Assembly (NCBI GenBank): GCA_900544705.1
Contig: UQWH01000002.1
Span: forward strand, 1-64,000
Direction: 5' to 3'
DNA: 64,000 nt
From: an uncultured Eubacteriales bacterium
GTDB lineage: Bacteria > Bacillota > Clostridia > Oscillospirales > Oscillospiraceae
Numbering within the stretch: the stretch's first letter is position 1; every line of letters starts with the position of its first letter. Position numbers and translations under genes: made by a program. Below are positions 16,032-25,014 of this stretch, one piece after another. Below the pieces are notes generated by a model. It saw only the letters and a list, made by a program, of their open reading frames with translations, had not been told where the DNA came from and ran no database searches.

Positions 16032-18058
16032 AAAAACTGAAATCAAGCCTTGCTGCAAAGGCGGCTGCGATCTTCCTGCTGGTGGCGATGCTTGCGGTTG
16101 CGGCGGGGGCGGTCGTCGGGACAGTCGCTCTGGGCGGGTATGACAGCTATCTGGATAACGGGGACAGAATCCGCGAAGGCCTCCTGAATGTCGTTGTTTC
16201 CAACGCTTCCGGAGATCTGCAAACGCTGCTCAGCGCGCTGGCGCAGGCCAAAGGCGGCGAGGGCGAGGAAACGCTTGTGGCGTATTACGGGGAAAAGTAT
16301 TCTCCCGAAAACTCCAACCTCTGCATCCGCGTGACGGATACGGACGGGCAAGAGCTGTTTTCCAACCGGGAGTATACCGGGATCCTTCCGGAAACGGAAC
16401 AGGTGCGGGAATTCAGCTTCCCGACGAATGTGCACTACATCACCCGGACAAAAACCTTTGACAACGAGGAACAGATGTATGACTACCTAAGTTTTGCGGG
16501 CGACTGGAATCTGCGCGATTACAGCGAGGAAGGCGGGAAAATCGTCGCGGAATTTACCGTCGTCACAACGGAAAGTGCCGCCGTTACGCTGCACATTGCG
16601 GTGGCTGCAACCATGCAGGCGCAGGATGACTGCACCCGCGCGCTGAACTTTGCCGACCGCCTCATCGGCCTGCGGGGTTTCCTCATGCCGATCGCGATCA
16701 CCGCGCTGTGTCTGGCGGCGGCACTGTTTGTGTTCCTGCTCTGCGCCGCCGGGCACAAGGCCGGCGTGGAGGGCATCCATCTGAATTGGGTGGATCGGAT
16801 CCCCTTTGATCTGTATCTGGCCATCTTCATCGCGCTGTTCTGCGGCAGCGTGGCGTTCTGGGATGCGTTTTCCTATAATTCTACCGTGCGCTTGATATTG
16901 GCCGCAGCACTCGGCCTTGTCTGGGCTTTCCTGTGGCTGTCGCCGGTTTTGAGCTTTGCCGCGCGCATCAAGGCCGGGAGCTGGTGGAGAAATACGGTGA
17001 TCTTCTATGTTTTGCGCTTTCTCTGGCGTGCGCTTTGTAAGATCAGCCGTGGTATCCGGTATGTCTGCCTGCATCTGCCTCTGGTTTGGCGGACGGTGCT
17101 GGTAAGCGCCGGAATCACCGTTCTGGAACTGTTTTTTCTTGCTTCCGCTTATCTTGCGCTACCGTTCTGGTTTGTGGAGAAACTGCTGCTGATCCCGCTG
17201 GTGCTGCTGGCGGCAATCAACCTGCGCAGGCTCCAGAAGGGCGGGGAGGCCATTGCCGAGGGCGATATGACCTACCGCGTGAATACCCGCCATCTTCTGC
17301 CGGCCTTCCGTCGCCACGGGGAGAACCTGAACAGCATCGGTACCGGGATGCAGAAGGCGGTGGAGGTGCAGATGCGCAGCGAGCGTATGAAGGCAGAGCT
17401 GATCACCAATGTTTCCCACGACATCAAAACGCCGCTGACGAGCATTGTCAATTATGTCGACCTGCTCAAAACGGCGGGACTGGATTCTCCGCAGGCACCG
17501 GAATATCTGGAGGTCCTCGACCGGCAGTCCGCACGGCTGAAAAAGCTGACGGAGGATCTGATCGAAGCCTCCAAGGCCTCCACCGGCAATATCACCGTCC
17601 ATGCCGAGCGGACGGACGTGAATGTCCTTGTGGCGCAGGCGGCGGGCGAGTACGAGGAGAAATTCAAAGCCCGCGCGCTGGAGCCGGTGCTGGATTTCCG
17701 GGTGCAGGAGCCCTGCGTCTGGGCGGATGGGCGGCTGTTATGGCGCGTGCTGGACAATCTGATGAGCAACATCTGCAAGTATTCTCTGGAGCATACGCGC
17801 GTGTATGTGCAGACGCAGGCGCAGGACGGCCGCCTGACCGTCACCTTTAAAAATATCTCCAAGGAGCCGCTGAACGTTTCCGCCGAGGAGCTGATGGAGC
17901 GCTTCGTGCGCGGCGACGCCTCGCGCAACACCGAGGGCAGCGGGCTGGGGCTTTCCATTGCGCGCAGCCTGACGGAGCTGATGGGCGGCAGCTTTGCGCT
18001 GGCGATCGACGGCGACCTCTTCAAGGCGCAGATCAGCTTCCCACTGATGGGCAACTGA
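16028..18058 (+). CDS. Membrane sensor histidine kinase
   Basis: 676 residues. One helix at 8-34 and an outer loop of ~180 residues are followed by a block of five or more membrane helices between 216 and 400. The HisKA motif NVSHDIKTPLTS has the phosphorylated His near residue 463. N-box NLMSNICKYS and G2-box GSGLGLSIARSLTELMGG define the ATPase domain. The multi-helix middle section is larger than in VanS-like kinases and may be the sensing part. It phosphorylates the regulator encoded upstream. A weak terminator follows. Confidence 0.92.
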   Translation: MKKLKSSLAAKAAAIFLLVAMLAVAAGAVVGTVALGGYDSYLDNGDRIREGLLNVVVSNASGDLQTLLSALAQAKGGEGEETLVAYYGEKYSPENSNLCIRVTDTDGQELFSNREYTGILPETEQVREFSFPTNVHYITRTKTFDNEEQMYDYLSFAGDWNLRDYSEEGGKIVAEFTVVTTESAAVTLHIAVAATMQAQDDCTRALNFADRLIGLRGFLMPIAITALCLAAALFVFLLCAAGHKAGVEGIHLNWVDRIPFDLYLAIFIALFCGSVAFWDAFSYNSTVRLILAAALGLVWAFLWLSPVLSFAARIKAGSWWRNTVIFYVLRFLWRALCKISRGIRYVCLHLPLVWRTVLVSAGITVLELFFLASAYLALPFWFVEKLLLIPLVLLAAINLRRLQKGGEAIAEGDMTYRVNTRHLLPAFRRHGENLNSIGTGMQKAVEVQMRSERMKAELITNVSHDIKTPLTSIVNYVDLLKTAGLDSPQAPEYLEVLDRQSARLKKLTEDLIEASKASTGNITVHAERTDVNVLVAQAAGEYEEKFKARALEPVLDFRVQEPCVWADGRLLWRVLDNLMSNICKYSLEHTRVYVQTQAQDGRLTVTFKNISKEPLNVSAEELMERFVRGDASRNTEGSGLGLSIARSLTELMGGSFALAIDGDLFKAQISFPLMGN

Positions 18059-18072
18059 ATTATGGTATATTT

Positions 18073-18110
18073 CCCGGCGGCTGCGTATCGTGCGGCTACC
18101 GGGATTTTTT
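18073..18110 (+). terminator. Probable terminator after the sensor kinase
   Basis: CCCGG ... CCGGG (18073-18077 with 18099-18103), with a large imperfect loop, is followed by ATTTTTT. The stem is short, so confidence is moderate. Confidence 0.5.
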
Positions 18111-18124
18111 GCGAAAAAAGTAGC

Positions 18125-18152
18125 TGCAAAATACAAACGAATGTGTTATAAT
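18125..18152 (+). promoter_or_regulatory. Promoter upstream of the small membrane protein and ruvCAB
   Basis: A perfect TATAAT lies at 18147-18152. The -35 region (TGCAAA at 18125-18130, spacer 16) is weak. Confidence 0.45.
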
Positions 18153-18170
18153 TCTCGTGAGGTGGTATCT

Positions 18171-18398
18171 ATGAATGAGAAAACGCAGGAATCTGAGGTC
18201 CTGATGGAGAATATACAGCCGGAGGATCTTCCGACCGAGGCGGAAAAGGCGAAGGAAGAGTTTATCCCCAGCCCCAAGTGGAAGCGCGTATTCGCGTGGG
18301 TGCTGTTCGGCATCGTCGTGCTGGGCATCTGCTGCTGGCTGCTGAATATTGCCGTGCCGGAATGGGCGGACAAGTTCCTTGGTTATTTTAGGCATTGA
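18171..18398 (+). CDS. Small single-pass membrane protein upstream of ruvC
   Basis: 75 residues from the ATG at 18171, with GAGGTGG 6-8 bases upstream. The first 40 residues are acidic and soluble. Residues about 43-63 (VFAWVLFGIVVLGICCWLLNI) form one membrane helix, and the tail is short. I do not recognise the family. Its last 20 bases overlap the start of ruvC in another frame, so ruvC translation is likely coupled to it. No function is assigned. Confidence 0.7.
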   Translation: MNEKTQESEVLMENIQPEDLPTEAEKAKEEFIPSPKWKRVFAWVLFGIVVLGICCWLLNIAVPEWADKFLGYFRH

Positions 18399-18876
18399 CC
18401 CCGGCTATGCGACGACGGGATTCGGCCTGATCTCGTCGGAGCGGGGAAAGTACGCGCTGCTGCAATACGGCACCGTGACCACGCCGCCGGAGCTGACCTT
18501 TCCGCAGCGGCTGAATATGCTCTTTGAGGACATCACGCGTCTGCTGGAGGTCACGAAGCCGGAAGCGGTCGCAGTGGAGGAGCTGTTCTGGGGTCACAAT
18601 ATCACGACGGGAATTGGTGTTTCCCACGGCCGCGGCGTGATTTTGCTTGCCATTGAGCGGGCGGGCGTGCCGCTGTTTGAATACACGCCCATGCAGGTCA
18701 AGCAGGCGGTCGTCGGCTACGGCAAGGCGGAGAAACGGCAGGTCATGGACATGACGCGCCGCTTTCTGCATATGGAAAAGATGCCGCGCCCGGACGACGC
18801 GGCGGACGCCATCGCTATTGCGCTGTGTCACGCGCGCTCGGCGACGTCCATGCTGTCAAGAACGCGGGGAGGATAG
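18379..18876 (+). CDS. ruvC: Holliday junction endonuclease RuvC
   Basis: 165 residues. The start is the TTG at 18379, which gives the family-typical MVILGIDPG; upstream in-frame codons have no family match. RuvC cuts Holliday junctions symmetrically as a dimer with the RuvAB motor. The acidic catalytic set is visible: D7 in GIDPG, the Glu in VEELFWGHN near 67, and Asp residues in PDDAADAIAIA near 138-142. It starts inside the preceding small membrane gene and is followed by ruvA after 2 bases. Confidence 0.93.
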   Translation: MVILGIDPGYATTGFGLISSERGKYALLQYGTVTTPPELTFPQRLNMLFEDITRLLEVTKPEAVAVEELFWGHNITTGIGVSHGRGVILLAIERAGVPLFEYTPMQVKQAVVGYGKAEKRQVMDMTRRFLHMEKMPRPDDAADAIAIALCHARSATSMLSRTRGG

Positions 18877-18878
18877 CG

Positions 18879-19481
18879 ATGTTTTATTATCTGAATGGCG
18901 AGGTCACCCTGATGGAGGGCAATCTTGCGGTCATCGATTGCGGCGGCGTGGGCTACGCCTGCCACACCACGGCCTATACGCTGTCCAAGCTGCGCGTCGG
19001 GCAGCAGGGGAAGCTATTTACCTACTGCTACATCCGCGAGGATGCGTTTGATATTTTTGGCTTCTCCACGCGCGAGGAGCTGCGCTGCTTTGAGCTGCTT
19101 CTGGGCGTCACGGGTGTCGGTACGAAGGCAGCGCTGGCCATTTTGTCCTCCTCCACGCCGGAGCGCTTCACGCTGGCGATCGTGACGCAGGACGAAAAAG
19201 CGCTGACGGCGGCGCAGGGCGTGGGCAAGAAGCTCGCGCAGCGCATCATTCTGGAGCTGAAGGACAAGCTGGGCGCGGCGGTGACGGAGGTGAACTTCTC
19301 TGATACGTCTGCGGCGCCCGCACCCGCGGCGGGCAGCAATCTGGCGCTTGCGCAGGCGGCGCTGACAGAACTGGGCTACAATCAGAACGAGATTGCCGCG
19401 GCGCTCAAGGGAATTCCTGCCGAAGGGCTGGCGACGGAAGAGATCGTGCGCCGCTGCCTGCGCGCGATGGTAATGAGGTGA
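18879..19481 (+). CDS. ruvA: Holliday junction branch migration protein RuvA
   Basis: 200 residues from the ATG at 18879, preceded by GGGGAGG. It binds the four-way junction and loads RuvB. An OB-fold domain ([20 protein letters not shown]) is followed by helix-hairpin-helix segments ([16 protein letters not shown] and [20 protein letters not shown]). A flexible linker and a C-terminal RuvB-binding domain ([16 protein letters not shown]) complete it. It is the middle gene of ruvCAB. Confidence 0.96.
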   Translation: MFYYLNGEVTLMEGNLAVIDCGGVGYACHTTAYTLSKLRVGQQGKLFTYCYIREDAFDIFGFSTREELRCFELLLGVTGVGTKAALAILSSSTPERFTLAIVTQDEKALTAAQGVGKKLAQRIILELKDKLGAAVTEVNFSDTSAAPAPAAGSNLALAQAALTELGYNQNEIAAALKGIPAEGLATEEIVRRCLRAMVMR

Positions 19482-19485
19482 GTGC

Positions 19486-20523
19486 ATGAGCATTGATTTT
19501 TCACAGGATTTTGAAGCGCCCATCGTAACAACGAGCTTTACGGCCAAGGATGAGGGCGAGTTTTCCCTCCGGCCGAAGCGCCTGAGCGAATATAACGGAC
19601 AGGAAAAGGTCAAGGAGAACCTGGCGGTCTACATTGAGGCGGCGCGCCGCCGCAGCGAGCCGCTGGATCATGTTCTGCTCTATGGCCCGCCGGGACTGGG
19701 CAAGACCACGCTGGCCGGCGTCATCGCCAACGAGATGGGCGTGAACATCCGCATCACCTCCGGCCCGGCGATCGAAAAGGCCGGCGACCTGGCGGCGCTT
19801 CTGACGAATCTCTCCGAGGGCGACATCCTTTTTATCGACGAAATTCACCGCCTGAACACCTCTGTGGAAGAAATTCTCTATCCCGCGATGGAGGACTTTG
19901 CCATTGACATCATCGTCGGCAAGGGGCCTTCGGCCAATTCCATCCGGCTCGATCTGCCAAAATTCACCCTGATCGGTGCAACGACCCGCGCCGGCCAGCT
20001 CTCCGCGCCGCTGCGCGACCGCTTCGGCGTGACCTTCCGGCTGGAACTGTATTCTCCGGAGGAGCTCTGCCGCATCGTCACGCGCTCGGCGGCGCTTCTG
20101 GGCATGGAGATCGACCCGGGAGGCGCACTGGAGATCGCCTCCCGCAGCCGCGGCACGCCGCGTATCGCCAACCGGATGCTGCGCCGCGTGCGCGATTTTG
20201 CCCAGCTGTACTATGACGGCGTGATCACGCGCGAGGCGGCCGATCTGGCGCTGGAGCGTCTGGAGGTGGACAAGCTGGGGCTGGATGCGACCGACCGGCG
20301 GATGCTCAAGGCCATCATTCAGTTCTACGGCGGCGGCCCGGTCGGACTGGAAACGCTTGCCGCGACGATAGGCGAGGAGGCAGTCACGCTGGAGGACGTC
20401 TACGAGCCCTATCTCATGCAGATCGGCTTCCTGACGCGCACACCGCGGGGCCGCTGCGTGACGCAGCTTGCCTATGATCATCTGCATTTGCGCAACCAGA
20501 ACGAAGAACAACTGACATTTTGA
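19486..20523 (+). CDS. ruvB: Holliday junction DNA helicase RuvB
   Basis: 345 residues, normal length. This AAA+ motor drives branch migration with RuvA. The Walker A motif is GPPGLGKTT, Walker [10 protein letters not shown], and sensor 1 lies in LIGATTRAG. The C-terminal winged helix ends in [12 protein letters not shown]. It begins 4 bases after ruvA. I see no clear terminator after it; the next gene has its own promoter. Confidence 0.97.
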   Translation: MSIDFSQDFEAPIVTTSFTAKDEGEFSLRPKRLSEYNGQEKVKENLAVYIEAARRRSEPLDHVLLYGPPGLGKTTLAGVIANEMGVNIRITSGPAIEKAGDLAALLTNLSEGDILFIDEIHRLNTSVEEILYPAMEDFAIDIIVGKGPSANSIRLDLPKFTLIGATTRAGQLSAPLRDRFGVTFRLELYSPEELCRIVTRSAALLGMEIDPGGALEIASRSRGTPRIANRMLRRVRDFAQLYYDGVITREAADLALERLEVDKLGLDATDRRMLKAIIQFYGGGPVGLETLAATIGEEAVTLEDVYEPYLMQIGFLTRTPRGRCVTQLAYDHLHLRNQNEEQLTF

Positions 20524-20596
20524 CCGAAAACGACGGAAGGAAAATGTCGAAAACGCACAAATGTTATTTTCTAACGGATTATTTTTTCATCCACTA

Positions 20597-20624
20597 TTGA
20601 CAAAGCAGTTTAAAATGCTATAAT
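20597..20624 (+). promoter_or_regulatory. Full-consensus sigma-A promoter of the zinc-ribbon gene
   Basis: TTGACA (20597-20602), 16 bases, TATAAT (20619-20624): both hexamers are perfect. A leader of about 118 bases separates the predicted start (near 20631) from the ATG at 20749. I see no known riboswitch in it. Confidence 0.85.
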
Positions 20625-20748
20625 TGAGAAAGCGTTGGCGTTATCAGTGATACACCGTTCGCAATATGAAACCCTGTGGCATACCATTTTTGCAATTCGC
20701 GAAGAGAGTGTCGGGGCAAATCTTTATCATCAAGAGAGGTAAACCAAA

Positions 20749-21030
20749 ATGTACGAAGACAAGACTTTAGTTTGCAAGGAATGCGGCAATGAGTTCGTGT
20801 TCACCGCCGGTGAGCAGGAATTCTATGCGGAGAGAGGCTTCCAGAACGAGCCGCAGCGCTGCAAGGCTTGCCGCGACGCTCGCAAGAATGCTGCCCGCAG
20901 CCCCAGAGAGTATTACACCGCTGTTTGCGCGAACTGCGGCGGCGAGGCTCGCGTTCCCTTCGAGCCCAAGACCGATCGTCCGGTCTACTGCAGCGAGTGC
21001 TTTGCAAAGATGAGAGAGAACAACGGCTGA
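20749..21030 (+). CDS. Double zinc-ribbon protein
   Basis: 93 residues with four CxxC pairs at C9/C12, C38/C41, C60/C63 and C81/C84, giving two zinc ribbons. The first half (LVCKECGNEFVFTAGEQEFY ... CKACR) matches the 'probable zinc-ribbon' domain, the second the CxxC-CxxC ribbon found in many Firmicutes. It is monocistronic: perfect promoter, GAGAGG ribosome site, and a 16-bp terminator. That suggests a strongly expressed small protein. The function is unknown; nucleic-acid or ribosome binding is only a guess. Confidence 0.85.
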   Translation: MYEDKTLVCKECGNEFVFTAGEQEFYAERGFQNEPQRCKACRDARKNAARSPREYYTAVCANCGGEARVPFEPKTDRPVYCSECFAKMRENNG

Positions 21031-21063
21031 TCCGTTTCTCTGCATAAAGTCGAAATGTAATAT

Positions 21064-21099
21064 AGTAGGACACTTCCGCGCGGAAGTGTCCTACTTTTA
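21064..21099 (+). terminator. Strong terminator of the zinc-ribbon gene
   Basis: A 32-base perfect palindrome (21064-21095, arms AGTAGGACACTTCCGC and its complement) is followed by TTTTAC. Confidence 0.9.
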
Positions 21100-21149
21100 C
21101 TGTCAGGATTTTGGAAAAACGGCAGCTTTTCTGCCTAAATAGAAAGAAT

Positions 21150-22484
21150 ATGATAAAAGATTTAACGGTCGGCCCACCGGGGAAGGCGCTCCGGAATTTT
21201 TCCCTTCCGCTGCTCGGCGGCGTGATCTTCCAGCAGATGTATAACGTTGCGGACTCCCTGATCGCTGGAAAAATGATCGGAGAGGATGCGCTTTCGGCAG
21301 TCGGCAACGCCTATGAGGTGACGCTGATCTATCTTGCCTTCGCCTTTGGCTGCAATATCGGCTGCTCCGTCGTGATCTCCCAGCTCTACGGCGCGAAAAG
21401 AATCCGGGAGCTGAAATCCGCCGTCAGCACGAATTTCCTTTTCAGCGGAGCGCTGACGCTGCTTCTGATGGTGCTGGGCTTTCTGCTCATGCCGTCGCTG
21501 CTGCGCCTCATCCGCCTTGCGGACTCCATCCGTCCGGCGGCGCTGGAATATCTGAATATTTACACCGCAGGGCTGCTGTTCCTTTTCTTTTATAACATCT
21601 CCAGCGGTATTTTTTCCGCGCTGGGCGACTCGAAAACCCCATTCTGGTTCCTTGCCTGCTCGTCTACGGCGAATGTGTTCATGGACATTCTCTTTGTCCG
21701 CCTGTTTCCGCACCGCGGCGTCGGCGCGGTCGCGTGGGCGACCTTCCTGTGTCAGGGCGTGAGCTGCATGTTGGCGGTCGTGACGGTGTTCCGCAAGCTG
21801 CGCACACTGGAATGTGAGGAAAAGCCAAAGCTGTTCGACCTTGCAATTTTGAAGCGGATCATCCGCATTGCGCTCCCGAGCACCTTGCAGCAGTGCTTTG
21901 TGTCCTTGGGGAATATCCTGATCCAGAGTATCGTCAATGGCTTTGAGGGCGCGGTCGTGGCGGGCTATGCCGCCGCGATCAAGGTCAACGGCTTTACGAC
22001 CACGACGATCTCAACGCTCGGCACGGGCGTTTCCAATTTTACGGCACAGAACCTCGGCGCGGGAAAGCCGGATCGCGTCAGGCGCGGTATGAAAAGCGGC
22101 CTCGGCCTGATGTGCGCCGTGGCGCTGGTATTCAGCTTGGTGTATGTGATCTTCCGCACGCCGCTGATCGGCCTGTTTATGAAGGAGAAGGGAAGCGCGG
22201 CGCTGGATGTCGGCTGCGAATTTCTGCTGATCGTTGCGCCGTTTTATATTCTGGTGGCGATCAAGCTCTGCGCCGACAGCGTGTTCCGCGGCGCGGGCGC
22301 GATGACGCTCTTTATGGCGACGACCTTCACGGCGCTGTTTCTGCGCGTGCTGCTGGCGTTTCTCTTTTCCCACTTCTGGGGCAGCACCGGCATCTGGCTG
22401 GCGTGGCCTGTGAGCTGGATGATGTCCTGCTCACTTTCGGCGATCTTCTATTTCAGCGGCGTCTGGAAAAAGGCGCATCTATAA
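21150..22484 (+). CDS. MATE-family efflux transporter
   Basis: 444 residues from the ATG at 21150. The start fits the family beginning (MIKDLTVGPPGKALRNFSLP) although the ribosome site (AGAAAG) is weak. About twelve membrane helices are visible. IFQQMYNVADSLIAG and the matching motif in the second half are the MATE signatures. These antiporters expel cationic drugs, dyes or metabolites using Na+ or H+. It stands between two strong terminators, so it is probably a single-gene unit. Confidence 0.9.
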   Translation: MIKDLTVGPPGKALRNFSLPLLGGVIFQQMYNVADSLIAGKMIGEDALSAVGNAYEVTLIYLAFAFGCNIGCSVVISQLYGAKRIRELKSAVSTNFLFSGALTLLLMVLGFLLMPSLLRLIRLADSIRPAALEYLNIYTAGLLFLFFYNISSGIFSALGDSKTPFWFLACSSTANVFMDILFVRLFPHRGVGAVAWATFLCQGVSCMLAVVTVFRKLRTLECEEKPKLFDLAILKRIIRIALPSTLQQCFVSLGNILIQSIVNGFEGAVVAGYAAAIKVNGFTTTTISTLGTGVSNFTAQNLGAGKPDRVRRGMKSGLGLMCAVALVFSLVYVIFRTPLIGLFMKEKGSAALDVGCEFLLIVAPFYILVAIKLCADSVFRGAGAMTLFMATTFTALFLRVLLAFLFSHFWGSTGIWLAWPVSWMMSCSLSAIFYFSGVWKKAHL

Positions 22485-22510
22485 AAGCAGAGTCCGAATA
22501 AGAAAACAGA

Positions 22511-22547
22511 AACGCACCCCCGCAGACGTTGTCTGCGGGGGTGCGTT
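22511..22547. terminator. Bidirectional terminator between MATE and lipoprotein genes
   Basis: AACGCACCCCCGCAGAC-GTT-GTCTGCGGGGGTGCGTT has a 17-bp perfect stem. TTGTTT on the plus side and TTTCTGTTTTCTT on the minus side suit termination both ways. Confidence 0.85.
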
Positions 22548-22567
22548 GTTTACAGTTCCTTTGAGAA

Positions 22568-23560
22568 TTATGGAAGCTGATGCAAGACAGATTTGAGTAG
22601 CTCCCAGTCGAATGCGCCCTCCGCGACAGCGACGCGCGGCCAGGAGGGAGTAAGGCTTTCTATCTCAATGCCAGAGCTGCCGTAACTCCAAAGATAATTT
22701 ACCGTGCCGGTCAGACGTGCGAGCGTCCCATTGGGGAGAAGATAATAGTGCTGCTCGTGGATTTTCGGTGTATCGTCGTCAGGCTCGAGCCAGTATTCCG
22801 TCAGGCAGACGCTTTCCTCCGGCAGCTCCGGGGACAGCGGTGCGCCGGTATAATCCGGAAAAGCTGCGCTCTGCCCGCGTTCCCCAAACAGTGCGCGGAG
22901 CAGAACGAGCGCCTGCGCCCGGTCGAGATCGGCGTGAAGCTCAGCGCTGCGGAGGCACAGCCGGTAATCCGTGTCGAACCCGGTGTGCCAGCCCCGGTCG
23001 TTCGCCGTCAGGGTCTGCGGCGCGGCGTATTTATAGGCAAGCGCACTGAGCCGGAAGAAATCCTCGGCAGCGTCCTTCGCGAAAACAGGATATTCCGTGG
23101 TGGTTTCGCCGTCCGTAACAGTCAGAATGAGATTGGGAAGGCCTTCTTCAGTTGAAGAAAACGCGGAATTTTCCAGCAGACCGAGGATGTAGGCGCGATC
23201 CTCCGTGTCCGACACGGGTGTGGAATCATAGAAAACGAGTGCGCCGGTGGACCACTCCTGCCGGAGCCGCAGAATCGGCGCAGCCTCGTCGGAAGGTGTG
23301 CCGGAAAGGGGGAAGTCATGCGATAGTTCCTCGCTCTCGCTCGTCGCCCACCGGAGCTTTACGCTGCGCGTGCCGTCATCCTCCGGCAGAACATTGCCGG
23401 AGCAGTCCACGTCCAGAATTTGCCCTGCCTCCGGGAAGGTGAGCTGCGGCCCACTTTCCGACGGAAGCGAAGCGGCGCTTTCCGAGGGCGCAGGCGCACC
23501 GCAAGAGCAGGCGGAGAGCAGCAGCGCCGCCAGAATGGTACAAATCAAACATTTTTTCAT
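22568..23560 (-). CDS. Hypothetical lipoprotein
   Basis: 330 residues. It starts MKKCLICTILAALLLSACSC, a lipoprotein signal with lipobox LLSAC, and has GGAGG upstream. A Ser/Pro/Glu linker precedes a domain I do not recognise. This has many acidic residues, SCVW-like patches are absent, and there is a repeated 'YPVFA ... FRLSALAYKY' type alternation of beta and helix. It would be anchored on the outer face of the membrane. It is convergent with the MATE gene and is separated by 133 AT-rich bases from the CapA-like gene in the same direction. Confidence 0.75.
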   Translation of the reverse strand: MKKCLICTILAALLLSACSCGAPAPSESAASLPSESGPQLTFPEAGQILDVDCSGNVLPEDDGTRSVKLRWATSESEELSHDFPLSGTPSDEAAPILRLRQEWSTGALVFYDSTPVSDTEDRAYILGLLENSAFSSTEEGLPNLILTVTDGETTTEYPVFAKDAAEDFFRLSALAYKYAAPQTLTANDRGWHTGFDTDYRLCLRSAELHADLDRAQALVLLRALFGERGQSAAFPDYTGAPLSPELPEESVCLTEYWLEPDDDTPKIHEQHYYLLPNGTLARLTGTVNYLWSYGSSGIEIESLTPSWPRVAVAEGAFDWELLKSVLHQLP

Positions 23561-23693
23561 TCAGACACCTCCAACATCACCGTATTCCTGCCAAAACAAA
23601 CAATCCTTCGTCTGAATCGAGTGTAGCATACGCAACGAAAGCTGTCAAGATATAGAATGGAAAAGAATCGTATAATGATAATTTTCGTGAAAA

Positions 23694-24875
23694 CTATTTT
23701 GTGCCGGTGTCCTCCTTCGGGAAAACCGTATCGGCCAGCTTTTCCCGGCGGGTGAGAAGCGTCTGGTAGATCTCCTCCGGGATGCGGTCATAGTAGTTGC
23801 TCTCATAGAGCGCGATGGCATTGTCCATGTTCAGGACGGTGTAGCGCTGCTTGGCCTCCGGCCCGAAGTCGACCGTCGCAATGGGTGTGTAGCCGACATC
23901 CGTCAGGGTGGTAACGCCGCTTGTATGGTCGCGCGTGAATTCCAGATTCAGAATGAGGGAGGCGTTGACGCCGCCCTCCTCCGTGGTGCAGTAATCGCCC
24001 AGACTGTAGGCAATCACGGCCTCCTTGGAGGAGCCGTCGGAGGCATAGACCGTGCGGCGCTCGACCTGCCCGGCGCGGTGAGAATGGGAGCCGATGATCA
24101 CGTCCACGCCGTTGCGGAGCAGAAGGTCGGCGATCTGCTCCTGCGTTTTGCTGACCTCGGAGCTGCCCTCGCTGCCCCAGTGCAGGGCGGCGACGATCAC
24201 GTCCGGCTGGAGGCTGCGGGCCTGCGTCAGCACGGCGGTGATGCCGTCGGTGTCCACTCGGGTGTAGTTGCCGCTGTAGTCGGTGTAGAGCAGATTCGTG
24301 CAGTATTCCGACCCAGCGGGGATGCTCATGCCGTTCAGCCCCTTGGTGAAGGCGACAAAGGCGATGCGGATGCCGTTGACATCGCGGACGACCACGCGGT
24401 TGCCGCTGGCGTCGGATTTGCTGACATAGGTGCCGAGGGCGGTGAGCCGCTCGCCCTCAATGACGGCTTTGGTGCGCTGGAGCCCCGTCAGTCCGTTCTG
24501 AATGCTGTAGGAGTTGGCGGTTTGCAGCAGGTCAAAGCCGGCGTCGCCGAGCGCGGCGGCCAGCTCGTCGGGATAGCTGCCGCCGGTGTAGGGCGCACCG
24601 GCAAAGTTGCCCTCAAAATTGCCCAGTGCGAGATCCGCGGCGGCGATGGTATTGACCGTATCTCCGAAGAGAGAAAGAAAGTCGTAGCTTCCGTCCACGC
24701 GGTGCAGTGCGGTGAGCATGGCGTCGGTCATGCAGATGTCTCCGACGGCGGCCAGCGTGACCTTGCTGCTGCCCTGCGTGGGCTTCTCAGGGAGCTCGGG
24801 CGTTTTTGCGCCGCAGCCTGTGAGCAGAGAGAAAAGAAGCAGTACCGAAAAGATACCGCAGAAAAGTCGTTTCAA
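23694..24875 (-). CDS. CapA-family (PGA_cap) lipoprotein
   Basis: 393 residues with TTG start; GGAGG lies 8 bases upstream. A lipoprotein signal ends in LLTGC. The calcineurin-like CapA fold shows LAAVGDICMTDAML, LALGNFEGNFAG, VIVAALHWGSEG, VIIGSHSHRAGQVE and YSLGDY. CapA proteins of Bacillus act in export and anchoring of poly-gamma-glutamate, but most relatives outside capB/C clusters have no proven role. No capB or capC is nearby, so I infer an envelope-associated metallophosphatase-like protein of unknown substrate. Confidence 0.88.
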   Translation of the reverse strand: MKRLFCGIFSVLLLFSLLTGCGAKTPELPEKPTQGSSKVTLAAVGDICMTDAMLTALHRVDGSYDFLSLFGDTVNTIAAADLALGNFEGNFAGAPYTGGSYPDELAAALGDAGFDLLQTANSYSIQNGLTGLQRTKAVIEGERLTALGTYVSKSDASGNRVVVRDVNGIRIAFVAFTKGLNGMSIPAGSEYCTNLLYTDYSGNYTRVDTDGITAVLTQARSLQPDVIVAALHWGSEGSSEVSKTQEQIADLLLRNGVDVIIGSHSHRAGQVERRTVYASDGSSKEAVIAYSLGDYCTTEEGGVNASLILNLEFTRDHTSGVTTLTDVGYTPIATVDFGPEAKQRYTVLNMDNAIALYESNYYDRIPEEIYQTLLTRREKLADTVFPKEDTGTK

Positions 24876-24961
24876 GAGAAAAACCTCCGGAAAAAGGTAT
24901 CGTATTTTTTTATTTTACAACAAATCCCGCGTACTTACAAGTTGTTTTTTCGCGAATTCGG

Positions 24962-24990
24962 TTGCGATGCCGCGCTTGACGTGCTATACT
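24962..24990 (+). promoter_or_regulatory. Promoter of the GH25 gene
   Basis: TTGCGA (24962-24967), 17 bases, TATACT (24985-24990), 24 bases before the ATG. Confidence 0.65.
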
Positions 24991-25014
24991 CTAGAAAACA
25001 GAAAGGAGCCTGCC

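Noticed and set aside
21111..21149. ATG at 21111 as start of the MATE gene
   Set aside because: It lies directly after the upstream terminator and adds residues not seen in the family; the ATG at 21150 gives the typical N-terminus.
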